From positions 186,001-250,000 of the forward strand of contig NZ_JMDW01000008.1 in assembly GCF_000691525.1 (NCBI RefSeq): DNA of 64,000 bases, written 5' to 3'. The notes under the pieces were generated by a model. That model searched no databases, was not told the DNA's origin, and saw nothing but the letters and a program-made list of their open reading frames with translations. Origin of the DNA: Mycolicibacterium neoaurum ATCC 25795 (GTDB lineage Bacteria > Actinomycetota > Actinomycetes > Mycobacteriales > Mycobacteriaceae). A program made the position numbers and the translations under genes. Below are positions 1 through 8,645 of the stretch, piece by piece (within the stretch, counting starts at the first letter, position 1; every line of letters begins with the position of its first letter).

Positions 1-2127
1 ATGGCCGCGGGGGAACGCTTCTGGTACCAGGTGGGCAATCGTTACGTGGCGGTCGACCCGGACCGCCGAACCCGCGCCGACGCCTTCGATCACGACGGGT
101 TGGCCGCGGCGCTGTCGGTGGCTGCCGGGCAGCCCGCCACCGGCGCCGACCTGCCCATCTCGGCGGTGGAGATCGGCGCTGACGGCTCGGTGGTGTTCAA
201 CGCCTTCGGCGCGCGCTGGCAGTGGGCCGACGGACAGCTGACGCCATCCACCGCGCAGGCACCGGTGCCCGGCGAGGTGCCGTCACCGGACGGCACGTGG
301 ATCGCGTTTCGCCGCGACGGCAATATCTGGGTCCGCGACTCCGATGGTGCGGAGTTCGCGCTGACCGATGATGCCGCAGATGATTTCGATTACGGCGGAT
401 TGCCTGGGACGACCGGGATGCGTTCACTGTTCCGGTTGCTCGGTCTACCTTCTCCGGCGGTGTTGCAGTGGTCGCCGGACTCGACCCGAATCCTGGTGCA
501 GCGCATCGATCAACGTGAGGTTCCCGAGCTCGTGCTCGTCGAATCGAGCCCGCCCGACGGTGGCCGGCCGGTCGAGCATCGCACCAAATACAGCATGCCC
601 GGCGAGCCGACCGTCGCGACGATGACGTGGAATGTTCTCGACGTGCGTGAGCGCACAGTCGTTCGGCAGCAGGATGTCCCGAGGATCATCATGCACAACA
701 CCGCGCTGGTGTACGCCTGGTGGAGCGGTGCGAATGACATCTACTACCTGCACCACTCCCGCGATGCCCGCACCCTGGAATTGCGTCGCCTGGACCCGAT
801 GACAGGCGCGGTTACCACACTGATCAGTGAAACGGGCTCGACCCGGGTAGATCCGACCGTCCTGCTGGGCGACCCGCATATGGTGCGCATCCTCGGCACC
901 GGCGAGGTGCTGTGGTGGTCGCAACGTGACGGTTGGGGGCATCTGTACCTGTACTCGGCGGACGGTGTCGAGTGCTCACAGATCACGAAGGGGCAGTGGC
1001 TCGTTCGCTCGGTGCTCTGGGTGGACGAGAACGCCAGGCAGGTGTGGTTCGTCGCCGGCGGGCTGGTCGACGATGATCCATACGTTCGGCAGATCTGTCG
1101 AATCGATCTGGACGGCACCAATTTCACCCGGCTGACCGACGACACTCTCGATCACGACGCGGTCGCCCCGGCCGAGGGCGGTTACCTCGTGGACCGGGCG
1201 TCCGGCCCGAGCAGGCCGCCGCGGTCGGTGGTCCTGGCCGGCGACGGCCGCGAGGTGGTCGTCCTGGAGGAACCCGGCACCGAGGCGCTCGAGGCGCTCG
1301 GTTGGCGCCCGCCGGAGCGGTTCCGCGCCACCGCCGCGGACGGTCAGACGCCGATCTACGGGCTGCTGTGGCGGCCACACGAGTTCGATCCACAGCGGCG
1401 GTACCCGATCATCGAACACACCTATCCAGGACCGCAGAACTACCGCGCCGAACCGGTTTTCGATGCCATGCACCACGGCGAACCGGAGGCCTACGCCGCC
1501 CTCGGGTTCGCGGTGGTGGCCGTCGATGGTCGGGGAACTGCGGCCCGTGGCAAGGCCTTTCACGACCACTCCTACGGCGACCTCGGCAATGCCGGCGCCC
1601 TCGACGATCATGTGGCCGCCATCAGGCAGCTCGGTCACCGGCATCCGTGGCTGGACACCACCCGCGTCGGTATCACCGGCCAGTCCGCGGGTGCCTTCGC
1701 CGCCGCGCGGGCGCTGCTGATGTACCCCGATTTCTATCGTGTGGCCGTGGCGACCTCGGGTAATCACGACAACGCTGTCAACCTGGCGATGTGGGCCGAG
1801 CACTACCACGGTGATGTCAGTGCCGAAGGCAAGCGGGCGATCTCGAACGCGAGCCTGGCCGAGAACCTGCGGGGCAAGCTGCTGTTGATCCACGGTGAAC
1901 TCGACGACAATGCCCACCCGTACATGACCATGCGACTGGTCGACGCCTTGATCAAGGCGGACAAGGATTTCGACCTGATCATCATCCCGGGTGCCGAACA
2001 CGCGCTGATCGGCAGGCAGCACTACTTCCTGCGGCGCACGTGGGATTACTTCGTGCGGCACCTGCACGGCAGCGAGCCGCCCACCTACCGGCTCGCGCCG
2101 CTACCGTTGCCCACCCTCGGCCTCTAA
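1..2127 (+). CDS. S9-family serine peptidase (DPP IV/acylaminoacyl-peptidase type), probably 5'-truncated
   Basis: Prolyl-oligopeptidase-family peptidase predicted to cleave short peptides. The N-terminal half (about residues 60-420) looks like a DPPIV_N beta-propeller and the C-terminal 220 residues like the alpha/beta-hydrolase domain. The catalytic triad is visible: nucleophile Ser562 in GQSAG, acid Asp635/636 in HGELDDN, and His667 in GAEHA. The reading frame is open from the first base, and the protein starts inside what family members show as an N-terminal region (GERFWYQ), so the true start is probably upstream of the window. Its 3' end overlaps the convergent MerR gene by 27 bp. Confidence 0.85.
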   Translation: MAAGERFWYQVGNRYVAVDPDRRTRADAFDHDGLAAALSVAAGQPATGADLPISAVEIGADGSVVFNAFGARWQWADGQLTPSTAQAPVPGEVPSPDGTWIAFRRDGNIWVRDSDGAEFALTDDAADDFDYGGLPGTTGMRSLFRLLGLPSPAVLQWSPDSTRILVQRIDQREVPELVLVESSPPDGGRPVEHRTKYSMPGEPTVATMTWNVLDVRERTVVRQQDVPRIIMHNTALVYAWWSGANDIYYLHHSRDARTLELRRLDPMTGAVTTLISETGSTRVDPTVLLGDPHMVRILGTGEVLWWSQRDGWGHLYLYSADGVECSQITKGQWLVRSVLWVDENARQVWFVAGGLVDDDPYVRQICRIDLDGTNFTRLTDDTLDHDAVAPAEGGYLVDRASGPSRPPRSVVLAGDGREVVVLEEPGTEALEALGWRPPERFRATAADGQTPIYGLLWRPHEFDPQRRYPIIEHTYPGPQNYRAEPVFDAMHHGEPEAYAALGFAVVAVDGRGTAARGKAFHDHSYGDLGNAGALDDHVAAIRQLGHRHPWLDTTRVGITGQSAGAFAAARALLMYPDFYRVAVATSGNHDNAVNLAMWAEHYHGDVSAEGKRAISNASLAENLRGKLLLIHGELDDNAHPYMTMRLVDALIKADKDFDLIIIPGAEHALIGRQHYFLRRTWDYFVRHLHGSEPPTYRLAPLPLPTLGL

Positions 2128-2847
2128 GGCCCGCACGATCTGGTCGGCGCGGCGCAGCACATCGAGCTGGGCGGGGTTGTACAGATCGGACATCGCATCG
2201 GCAATGGTCTTCTGGGCGAAGTGCGCGCCGCGGGGAGCATCGGAGCGAGCCTCCCGCAGCGCGGGATGGTCCTGGCGAACCTGCCAGATATAGGGCGCCA
2301 ACCGCTGCGCGAGGTCGGCGCGGGTGGTCTCGTCGGCGTCGGCGGGCAGGCTGTCCAGTTCGGTGGCGGCCGGATCTTCACGGGTGTCACCGATCAGGTC
2401 GGCATAGGCCTGGCGGCCGCGCGGGCCGAGCACCCGGCTCAGCACGACCACCAATTTGCGGTCGGCATCGGTCATCGAGGCCGCCGCGGTCGGTGCGGCG
2501 AACTCGGTGGGCAGGTCGGTCGGCGCGGAGTGGGTCAGGATCTCGGCGAGCTCGTCGCGCGCCCGCTGCAGACGCGCGATCGTCGCCGCCAGTTCGTCGT
2601 CGAGCTCCCGCAACGCTTGTTCGGGATGTTCGTCGGTATCGCCGAGCGCCGCGATCTGAGGCAGCGAGAAACCCAGGTCCACCAATCGCTTGATGCGTAC
2701 CAACCGCACCAGGTGCGCGACGCCATACTGCTTGTAGCCGTTGGAGCGGCGCTGCGGTTGGGGTAGCAGGCCGACCTGGTGGTAATGCCGGACCGCCCGC
2801 AGGCTGGTGCCGGCCAGGTCAGCGATCTCCCGGGTGCTCCACGCCAC
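2101..2847 (-). CDS. MerR-family transcriptional regulator
   Basis: DNA-binding regulator with a MerR winged helix at the N-terminus (WSTREIADLAGTSLRAVRHYH, then the QVGLLPQPQR wing), followed by a coiled-coil dimer helix and an unassigned C-terminal effector domain. I chose the GTG at 2847 because family members usually start just before WSTRE and because CAAGAT lies 6 nt upstream, the leaderless spacing. An ATG at 2865 would add six residues. It diverges from the DUF3159 gene, which could be its target, and converges on the peptidase. The inducer is unknown. Confidence 0.8.
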   Translation of the reverse strand: MAWSTREIADLAGTSLRAVRHYHQVGLLPQPQRRSNGYKQYGVAHLVRLVRIKRLVDLGFSLPQIAALGDTDEHPEQALRELDDELAATIARLQRARDELAEILTHSAPTDLPTEFAAPTAAASMTDADRKLVVVLSRVLGPRGRQAYADLIGDTREDPAATELDSLPADADETTRADLAQRLAPYIWQVRQDHPALREARSDAPRGAHFAQKTIADAMSDLYNPAQLDVLRRADQIVRALEAEGGQR

Positions 2848-2897
2848 GGCTCCATCTTGGCCCATCGCGGGCGACTTGACTGTGCCGTTAGGTCCGA

Positions 2898-3587
2898 GTG
2901 TGCGATATGCCTGTGTCCGAAAAATGCATGTCCGAACAATGCGCGACCGAACAACCAAGCGCGTCCGACCAACCATGCGCCACCGAAGAGCGGGAACCGA
3001 CCATCCTCGAGCGGGCCGGCGGCGTCTCCGGGTTGGTCCTCGCCGCCGTGCCCACGTTCGCCTATGTCATCGTCGACGCCGTCGCGGGCCTGACCGCCGC
3101 GGTCGTGGTGGCGCTGGCGGTATCGGTCGGGTTGGTCGCCGTGCGACGTCTACGCAAAGAGCCGATCCAACCGGCGGTGTCCGGGCTGCTCGGTGTCGCG
3201 CTCGCGGCCGGGATCGCCTACGTCACCGGTTCGGCGGAGAACTACTTCCTACCCGGTATCTGGATGAGCCTGCTCTGCGCGGTCGCGTGCACCGTCTCGG
3301 TGCTGCTCCGCCGCCCCGTGGTCGGGGTGATCTGGAATCTGTTGCGCAGCAGCGGTCCCGATCCGGACTGGCGAACCGATGCGACGGTGGTGCGGGCCTT
3401 CGATATCGCGACCCTGGCGTTCGTGGCACTGTTCGCCGCGAGATTCGTTGTGCAGCAATGGTTGTTCGACGGCAGTCAGACGGGGTGGTTGGCGGTGGCG
3501 CGCATCGCGATGGGCTATCCGCTGCTCGGACTTGCCCTGCTGGTGGTGTTCTGGGCGGTGCGGCGGGCCAATCGGAAGAACGCGTGA
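2898..3587 (+). CDS. DUF3159-type membrane protein
   Basis: Polytopic membrane protein of unknown function, 229 aa, recognised as DUF3159-like by its overall pattern. About six hydrophobic segments follow a hydrophilic N-terminal tail of about 35 residues. The tail is rich in Cys, Glu, Gln and Ser and is encoded by imperfect short repeats. The GTG at 2898 gives the longest form; an ATG at 2907 (MPVSEK) is equally possible. It diverges from the MerR gene, with about 50 bp between starts. Both the function and the link to MerR are inferred. Confidence 0.65.
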   Translation: MCDMPVSEKCMSEQCATEQPSASDQPCATEEREPTILERAGGVSGLVLAAVPTFAYVIVDAVAGLTAAVVVALAVSVGLVAVRRLRKEPIQPAVSGLLGVALAAGIAYVTGSAENYFLPGIWMSLLCAVACTVSVLLRRPVVGVIWNLLRSSGPDPDWRTDATVVRAFDIATLAFVALFAARFVVQQWLFDGSQTGWLAVARIAMGYPLLGLALLVVFWAVRRANRKNA

Positions 3588-3647
3588 GAGTGACGTTTCG
3601 GTGGTCCGCAGCGTCGTCAGAGCGCAGAAACGTCTGTCTCGCCGCCG

Positions 3648-4526
3648 TTACGCGAGTGCCAGCGCCGCTGCCACAGCCACCGACCACACCAGCATCGTCA
3701 ACCCGGTGAACTGCAGCACCGGGATCAGCGCCGCGCCGCCGAGCTTGTTGCGCACCGGGGCCGCCGCGCGGATGGCGAGCGGCGCCGCCAGGAATCCGAC
3801 GGCCGCCCACGGGGTGGCCAACATCAGGACCAGGGTCAGCGCGAAGGTGAGCGCGACGAGACCGGAGAACAGCAGGCGGGTGCGGGCATCGCCGAGGCGC
3901 ACCGCCAGAGTGATCTTCCCGGACTCGGTGTCGGTGGGGATGTCTCGCAGGTTGTTGGCCACCAACACCGCCGAGGACAGCGATCCGACGCCGACTGCCA
4001 GCGCCACGCCTACCCAGTCGACCCGCAACGCCTGGGTGTACTGGGTGCCCAGCACCGCCACCAGTCCGAAGAACACGAAGACCGCGACCTCCCCGAGACC
4101 GCGGTAGCCGTACGGCGTGGAACCGCCGGTGTACAGCCAGGCGGCCGCGATACAGGCGGCGCCGACGGCGATCAGCCAGGGTTGGCTCACGATGGCCAGC
4201 GCCAGTCCCGCCAGCGCGCCGATCGTCAGGCTGATGATCGCGGCGGTCAACACCGCGCGCGGGGTGGCCACCCGGGAGCCGACCAGCCGCATCGGCCCAC
4301 TGCGCACATCATCGGTGCCGCGGATACCGTCGGAGTAGTCGTTGGCGTAGTTCACCCCGATGATGAGGGCCACGGAAACCACCAGTGCCAGCAGCGCCTT
4401 CCACCACACCGCGGAACCCAGCCAGGCGGCCGCACCGGTCCCGGCGATCACGGGTGCGATCGCGTTGGGGAGCGTGCGGGGGCGGGCGCCGGAGACCCAT
4501 TGCGCGAAGCTAGCCACGCGGATCAT
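3648..4526 (-). CDS. menA: 1,4-dihydroxy-2-naphthoate polyprenyltransferase MenA
   Basis: Integral membrane UbiA-family prenyltransferase. It attaches the polyprenyl chain to 1,4-dihydroxy-2-naphthoate, giving demethylmenaquinone. Both Asp-rich Mg-diphosphate motifs are present: [12 protein letters not shown] (residues 62-73) and [14 protein letters not shown] (191-204). There are eight to nine hydrophobic helices. I chose ATG 4526 because it gives 292 aa, the length I recall for M. tuberculosis MenA (Rv0534c); the upstream ATG at 4583 adds 19 unconvincing residues. The other men genes lie elsewhere in the window, and grcC1 at 62.8 kb is a likely source of the prenyl substrate. Confidence 0.95.
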   Translation of the reverse strand: MIRVASFAQWVSGARPRTLPNAIAPVIAGTGAAAWLGSAVWWKALLALVVSVALIIGVNYANDYSDGIRGTDDVRSGPMRLVGSRVATPRAVLTAAIISLTIGALAGLALAIVSQPWLIAVGAACIAAAWLYTGGSTPYGYRGLGEVAVFVFFGLVAVLGTQYTQALRVDWVGVALAVGVGSLSSAVLVANNLRDIPTDTESGKITLAVRLGDARTRLLFSGLVALTFALTLVLMLATPWAAVGFLAAPLAIRAAAPVRNKLGGAALIPVLQFTGLTMLVWSVAVAAALALA

Positions 4527-4611
4527 CGTTGCATGGGCGCCGAGCAGGCTCCTGAACAGGGGTGACGCGGCGCACCTTGTCACATCGTGTGGTGCGCATG
4601 AAACTGATCAC

Positions 4612-4833
4612 ATGACCGACCGACTCAGTAAGACCGAAATCGCCAAGGATGCCCTGCAGGAGGGCGTGGAGTCCGTGGCCTCCACGGTGGGTGAGGTCGC
4701 GTCGATCATCACCACCGCTGTCAAGGACGTGGCGGGTGCACTCGGTGGCCTGGCCACCGACGCCTTCGCGATCCGTGATGCCGCCCGCCAGGCCGCCGAA
4801 CGCGCCGAGCTGGACGGTGAGCCGCACGAGTGA
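4612..4833 (+). CDS. Small acidic-amphipathic protein coupled to mtnP
   Basis: 73-aa protein with no domain I recognise. Residues 8-60 read as continuous Ala/Val-rich amphipathic helix, with a charged tail. The stop overlaps the GTG of mtnP as GTGA, so the two are probably translationally coupled, which supports a real gene. GAAACT sits 6 nt before the ATG, a weak leaderless -10. It diverges from menA, with about 85 bp between starts. I cannot assign a function; a membrane-surface or regulatory helix is only a guess. Confidence 0.6.
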   Translation: MTDRLSKTEIAKDALQEGVESVASTVGEVASIITTAVKDVAGALGGLATDAFAIRDAARQAAERAELDGEPHE

Positions 4834-5606
4834 TCGGCGTCATCGGCGGTAGCGGCTTCTACACCTTCTTCGGTGCGGACGCGCGCACGATCAATCTGGA
4901 CACCCCGTTCGGTGAACCCAGTGCGCCCATCACGGTGGGCGAGGTGGCCGGCCACGAGGTGGCTTTCCTGCCCCGGCACGGCCTGAAGCACGAATTCTCG
5001 CCGCACACCGTGCCGTATCAAGCCAACATGTGGGCGCTGCGTGCCCTCGGCGTGCGCCGCATCTTCGCCCCGTGCGCGGTGGGCAGCCTGACCCCCGAGC
5101 TCGGTCCGGGTGCCATGGTCGTCCCCGACCAGCTGGTCGACCGCACCAACGGCCGGGGGGACACCTACTTCGACTCCGGCGGTATCCACGTCGGGTTCGC
5201 CGACCCGTACTGCCCGACGTTGCGGGCGGTGGCCGCGGATCTGCCGAACGTTGTCGACGGCGGCACCATGGTCGTGGTGCAGGGTCCGCGCTTTTCCACC
5301 CGCGCCGAGAGCCAGTGGTATGCCGGGCAGGGCTTCACGCTGATCAACATGACCGGCTACCCGGAGGCGGTGCTCGCTCGGGAACTCGAAATGTGTTATG
5401 CGTCAATAGCGTTGGTGACCGATCTGGATGCCGGTGTCGAGGCGGGTGCCGGTGTTCGGGCGGTCGACGTGTTCGCCGAATTCGAGCGCAACATCGGCGG
5501 GTTCAAACAGCTCGTCCACGAGGCGATCGCCGGTGTCGCGCCCGAACGCACCTGCACGCACTGTCTGGCACACGAAGGCGTGTCGTTGCCGTTCGACCTG
5601 CCATGA
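4830..5606 (+). CDS. mtnP: S-methyl-5'-thioadenosine (purine nucleoside) phosphorylase
   Basis: Cytosolic phosphorylase of the PNP/MTAP family, predicted to split methylthioadenosine, the polyamine by-product, into adenine and methylthioribose-1-phosphate. Visible family features are the N-terminal IGVIGGSGFY loop, RHG in the phosphate site, the NMTGYPEA substrate loop (typical MTAP signature) and TDLDAG. At 258 aa it has normal length. GTG 4830 overlaps the preceding stop, and its own stop overlaps the next ATG (ATGA), so three genes form one coupled run. It corresponds to Rv0535. Confidence 0.9.
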   Translation: MIGVIGGSGFYTFFGADARTINLDTPFGEPSAPITVGEVAGHEVAFLPRHGLKHEFSPHTVPYQANMWALRALGVRRIFAPCAVGSLTPELGPGAMVVPDQLVDRTNGRGDTYFDSGGIHVGFADPYCPTLRAVAADLPNVVDGGTMVVVQGPRFSTRAESQWYAGQGFTLINMTGYPEAVLARELEMCYASIALVTDLDAGVEAGAGVRAVDVFAEFERNIGGFKQLVHEAIAGVAPERTCTHCLAHEGVSLPFDLP

Positions 5607-6634
5607 GGGTGCTGCTGACCGGCGCGGCCGGTTTCATCGGCAACCGGATCTGGGCGCGGCTGACCGGGGCGGGTCACGATGTCGTCGCCGTAGATGCCAT
5701 GTTGGGTGCCGCCCACCGCGAGGGCGCCGCACCGCCGCCGGGCTGTCGTCGGCTCGACATCCGGGACGCCGACGCGGTGGCCGATATCCTGGCAGGCATC
5801 GACGTGGTGTGTCACCAGGCCGCTGTGGTCGGCGCCGGCGTCGACGCCGCCGACGCCCCGTCCTACGGCAGCCACAACGACTATGGCACCACCGTGCTGC
5901 TGGCCCAGATGTACGCCGCCGGATGTTCGCGGCTGGTGCTGGCGTCCTCGATGGTGGTGTACGGCCAGGGTGGATATGACTGCCCCGAGCACGGCCGGGT
6001 CGAGCCGCTTGCGCGCACCCGCGAGGACCTGGACAGCGGCGTCTTCGATCATCGCTGCCCGATCGGCGGCGAGCCGCTGCACTGGCGGTTGGTCGACGAG
6101 GATGCGCCGCTGAAACCACGCAGTCTGTATGCGGCGAGCAAGACCGCCCAGGAACACTATGCGTTGGCGTTCAACGATTCTGTCGGGGGTTCGGTGGTCG
6201 CGCTGCGCTATCACAACGTGTATGGCCCCGGCATGCCGCGGGACACCCCGTACTCCGGCGTGGCAGCGATCTTCCGGTCGCAGCTGGAGGCCGGTGGTGC
6301 GCCTCAGGTGTTCGAGGACGGCGGGCAGATGCGCGACTTCGTCCACGTCGATGATGTGGCCGCGGCCAACCTCGCCGCGGTGGAGGCCGACCTGGACGGC
6401 TTTCATCCCGTCAACGTGTGTTCGGGGCGGCCCGTGTCGATCCTGGATGTCGCCACCAGGCTCAGCGCCGCGCGTGACGCCGCGGCGCCGCAGGTCACCG
6501 GGCAGTACCGGCACGGCGACGTGCGGCATATCGTCGCCGACCCGGCGCGCGCGCACGCCTTGCTCGGCTTCCGCGCCAAGGTGGATCCCGATGCCGGGCT
6601 CACCGAATTTGCCTTTGCGCCACTTCGGGATTAA
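5603..6634 (+). CDS. galE3: NAD-dependent epimerase/dehydratase (GalE3-like)
   Basis: Extended short-chain dehydrogenase acting on a nucleotide sugar. It has the Rossmann motif TGAAGFIG (residues 6-13), Ser115-Ser116 and the Tyr176-xxx-Lys180 catalytic pair (YAASK). An insert around residues 125-160 carries Cys127 and Cys152 beside His residues, suggesting a metal-bound loop as in some actinobacterial members. At 343 aa it matches Rv0536 (galE3) in position and size. It starts at the ATGA overlap with mtnP. The substrate is not determined. Confidence 0.8.
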   Translation: MRVLLTGAAGFIGNRIWARLTGAGHDVVAVDAMLGAAHREGAAPPPGCRRLDIRDADAVADILAGIDVVCHQAAVVGAGVDAADAPSYGSHNDYGTTVLLAQMYAAGCSRLVLASSMVVYGQGGYDCPEHGRVEPLARTREDLDSGVFDHRCPIGGEPLHWRLVDEDAPLKPRSLYAASKTAQEHYALAFNDSVGGSVVALRYHNVYGPGMPRDTPYSGVAAIFRSQLEAGGAPQVFEDGGQMRDFVHVDDVAAANLAAVEADLDGFHPVNVCSGRPVSILDVATRLSAARDAAAPQVTGQYRHGDVRHIVADPARAHALLGFRAKVDPDAGLTEFAFAPLRD

Positions 6635-6680
6635 CGCGGTTCCGCGACCGGCGACCCTGGCGCGACGGCTGTCACACGCC

Positions 6681-6686
6681 TAGCGT
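6681..6686 (+). promoter_or_regulatory. Leaderless -10 of the glycosyltransferase operon
   Basis: TAGCGT ends exactly 6 nt before ATG 6693, so transcription would start at the A of the start codon. There is no Shine-Dalgarno sequence in between. Confidence 0.55.
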
Positions 6687-6692
6687 CGGGGC

Positions 6693-7355
6693 ATGACCGA
6701 TGCGGGCGAGCCTGAGGTGACCGTGATCCTGCCCTGCCTGAACGAGGCGCAGTCGTTGCCTGGTGTGTTGGCGGCCACACCGAGTGGGTATACGGCGTTG
6801 GTGGTCGACAACAACAGCACAGATGGCACCGCGGAGGTGGCCCGCGCGCACGGCGCGATGGTGGTGACCGAGCAGCGCCCGGGTTACGGGTCGGCCGTGC
6901 ATGCCGGCGTGTTGGCGGCCACCACACCCGTCGTCGCGGTTCTCGACGGCGACGGTTCGCTGGACCCGCGGGAATTGCCCGCGCTGGTCGCCGAACTCGA
7001 CAAGGGTGCGGATATGGCGATCGGCCGTCGGCGCGCGGCACCCGGTCTGCGGTGGCCCTGGCACGCACGCCTCGGTACCGCCGCGGTGTGCTGGCGACTA
7101 CGCCACCGCTACGGGCTGCCGGTGCACGATATCGCGCCGATGCGCGTTGCCCGCCGCGATGCCCTGCTCGGCCTCGGGGTCACCGACCGGCGCTCCGGCT
7201 ACCCGCTCGAGCTGTTGGTCCGTGCCGCGCAGGCCGGGTGGCAGGTGGTGGAGCGCGACGTCGGCTACGGCCCGCGCATGGGCGGCAGATCCAAGGTGAG
7301 CGGCTCGGTACGGGGCAGTGCCGTTGCCGCACTGGACTTCTGGCGGGCGATGTGA
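6693..7355 (+). CDS. Family 2 glycosyltransferase (dolichyl-phosphate-sugar synthase-like)
   Basis: GT-A fold glycosyltransferase of 220 aa, homologous in position to Rv0539. The nucleotide-binding start VILPCLNEAQSL, DNNSTDGT (39-46) and the DGD metal motif (85-87) are intact. There are no membrane helices, so it probably acts at the cytosolic face on a lipid-phosphate acceptor. It begins a run of five genes (6693-10206) joined by overlaps or 1-bp gaps. The same pairing with DUF2064 occurs in genes annotated for arsenosugar synthesis, but no arsenic gene is present here. Confidence 0.8.
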   Translation: MTDAGEPEVTVILPCLNEAQSLPGVLAATPSGYTALVVDNNSTDGTAEVARAHGAMVVTEQRPGYGSAVHAGVLAATTPVVAVLDGDGSLDPRELPALVAELDKGADMAIGRRRAAPGLRWPWHARLGTAAVCWRLRHRYGLPVHDIAPMRVARRDALLGLGVTDRRSGYPLELLVRAAQAGWQVVERDVGYGPRMGGRSKVSGSVRGSAVAALDFWRAM

Positions 7356-8014
7356 CTCCGACCGCCACCGTACTGGTGGTGGCCAAAGCCCCTGTCCCCG
7401 GTTTGGCAAAGACACGATTGGCCGCCGATGTCGGTGCGCAGGTGGCCGCCGAGATCGCCGCGGCCGCGCTGCTGGACACCCTCGACGCGGTGGCAGCCCT
7501 GGAGGGGCAGCGCCGGGTGGTGGCGATGACCGGAGACCTGTCACGGGCGTGTCGCAGTGACGAGATCAGCCGCCGCCTGCTCGATTTCACCGTGATCACC
7601 CAGCGCGGAGCGGATTTCGCCGAGCGCCTGGTGCATGCCCATAGCGATGCCGCGGCCCCCGGCGCACCCATCGTGCAGATCGGGATGGACACTCCGCAGG
7701 TCGGTCCCGACCTGCTCGCCGAGTGCGTCACGGCCCTGCAGGCCTGCGATGCCGTGCTCGGGATGGCCGAGGACGGCGGGTGGTGGGCGCTGGGGGTGCG
7801 CGATGCCAAGATGGCGCGTTGCCTGCGCGATGTCCCGATGTCGCAACCTGATACGGGTGCGCTGACGCTTGCCGCCCTGCGTGCCGACGGACTCGACGTG
7901 GCCCTGGCCACCGAGTTGTCCGATGTCGACACGATCGCCGATATCGATCGCGTGCGGGCCATGTGTCCGCCGGGCGGACGATTCGCCGAGGCGACGCGGA
8001 TGGTTGGGGTCTGA
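7352..8014 (+). CDS. DUF2064 / TIGR04282-like glycosyltransferase-fold protein
   Basis: 220-aa CofC/nucleotidyltransferase-like protein. The N-terminal VLVVAKAPVPGLAKTRL is the typical nucleotide-binding loop of this family, and GMAEDGGWWALG and the later SDVDT segment fit the GT-A-like fold. It equals Rv0540 in length. GTG 7352 overlaps the GT2 stop (GTGA). The reaction is unknown; a partner role with the GT2 enzyme, such as supplying an activated sugar, is inferred from constant adjacency. Confidence 0.8.
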   Translation: MTPTATVLVVAKAPVPGLAKTRLAADVGAQVAAEIAAAALLDTLDAVAALEGQRRVVAMTGDLSRACRSDEISRRLLDFTVITQRGADFAERLVHAHSDAAAPGAPIVQIGMDTPQVGPDLLAECVTALQACDAVLGMAEDGGWWALGVRDAKMARCLRDVPMSQPDTGALTLAALRADGLDVALATELSDVDTIADIDRVRAMCPPGGRFAEATRMVGV

Positions 8015-8015
8015 G

Positions 8016-8645
8016 GTGCACGGACAGCTCTACGACGAGGCGTTGGACGGCCGTCGATGTTGGATCCGCGACGAAGACGGTGACCTCACGCAGCTGCCGG
8101 TGCAGCACTGGATGGTGGGCGGGCAGACCGACCAGGTCTTCGATCAGGCCATCGTGGGATTGTGTTCCGGGCCCACCATCGATCTCGGTTGCGGACCGGG
8201 CCGCCTGTTGGTCGGTCTCGCCCAGCGCGGACTGCCCGCGCTCGGCGTCGACAAGTCCTCCGCAGCAGTGGAATTGGCGCGCAACAGCGGAGTGACCGCG
8301 TTGTGCCGGGACATGTTCGGCCCGCTACCTGGGGTGGGCCGCTGGCACACCGCCCTGCTGGCGGACGGCAATATCGGCCTCGGCGGTGATCCGTGGCGGG
8401 TGTTGCGTCGTGCCGGGGAGATGCTGCGGGCTCGCGGCGAGTGCCTCGTCGAATTCGATCCGACGACCTCTGGCGTCACCTCCCGCTGGGTGCGACTGGA
8501 ATCGGCCTTCGATATCGGTCCGTGGTTCAAATGGGCGTCGGTGGGTCTGGATTGCGCGGCGCGCATCGGCGCCGATGTCGGGTTCACCTTGCGCACAGTG
8601 CATCCCATCGGTGATCGGGTGATCGTGAGGCTGGTGACCCGGTGA
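8016..8645 (+). CDS. SAM-dependent methyltransferase
   Basis: Class I methyltransferase of 209 aa with a clear motif I, TIDLGCGPGRLL (residues 54-65), and an acidic post-I position (GVDKS). The acceptor domain is not diagnostic. GTG 8016 follows the preceding stop by 1 nt, and its own stop overlaps the next GTG. As I remember the M. tuberculosis map, this gene and the two after it are missing between Rv0540 and Rv0541c, so they look like a lineage-specific extension of the GT pair. The substrate is unknown; a glycosylated lipid is a guess. Confidence 0.75.
   Translation: MHGQLYDEALDGRRCWIRDEDGDLTQLPVQHWMVGGQTDQVFDQAIVGLCSGPTIDLGCGPGRLLVGLAQRGLPALGVDKSSAAVELARNSGVTALCRDMFGPLPGVGRWHTALLADGNIGLGGDPWRVLRRAGEMLRARGECLVEFDPTTSGVTSRWVRLESAFDIGPWFKWASVGLDCAARIGADVGFTLRTVHPIGDRVIVRLVTR

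Noticed and set aside
3592..3634. GACGTTTC/GAAACGTC inverted repeat between DUF3159 and menA as a terminator
   Set aside because: Arms are only 8 bp with a 27-nt loop and no U-tract; too weak to call.
6693..8014. Arsenosugar biosynthesis assignment for the GT2/DUF2064 pair
   Set aside because: The family names suggest it, but no arsM, arsS or other arsenic gene is present and M. tuberculosis carries the same pair.
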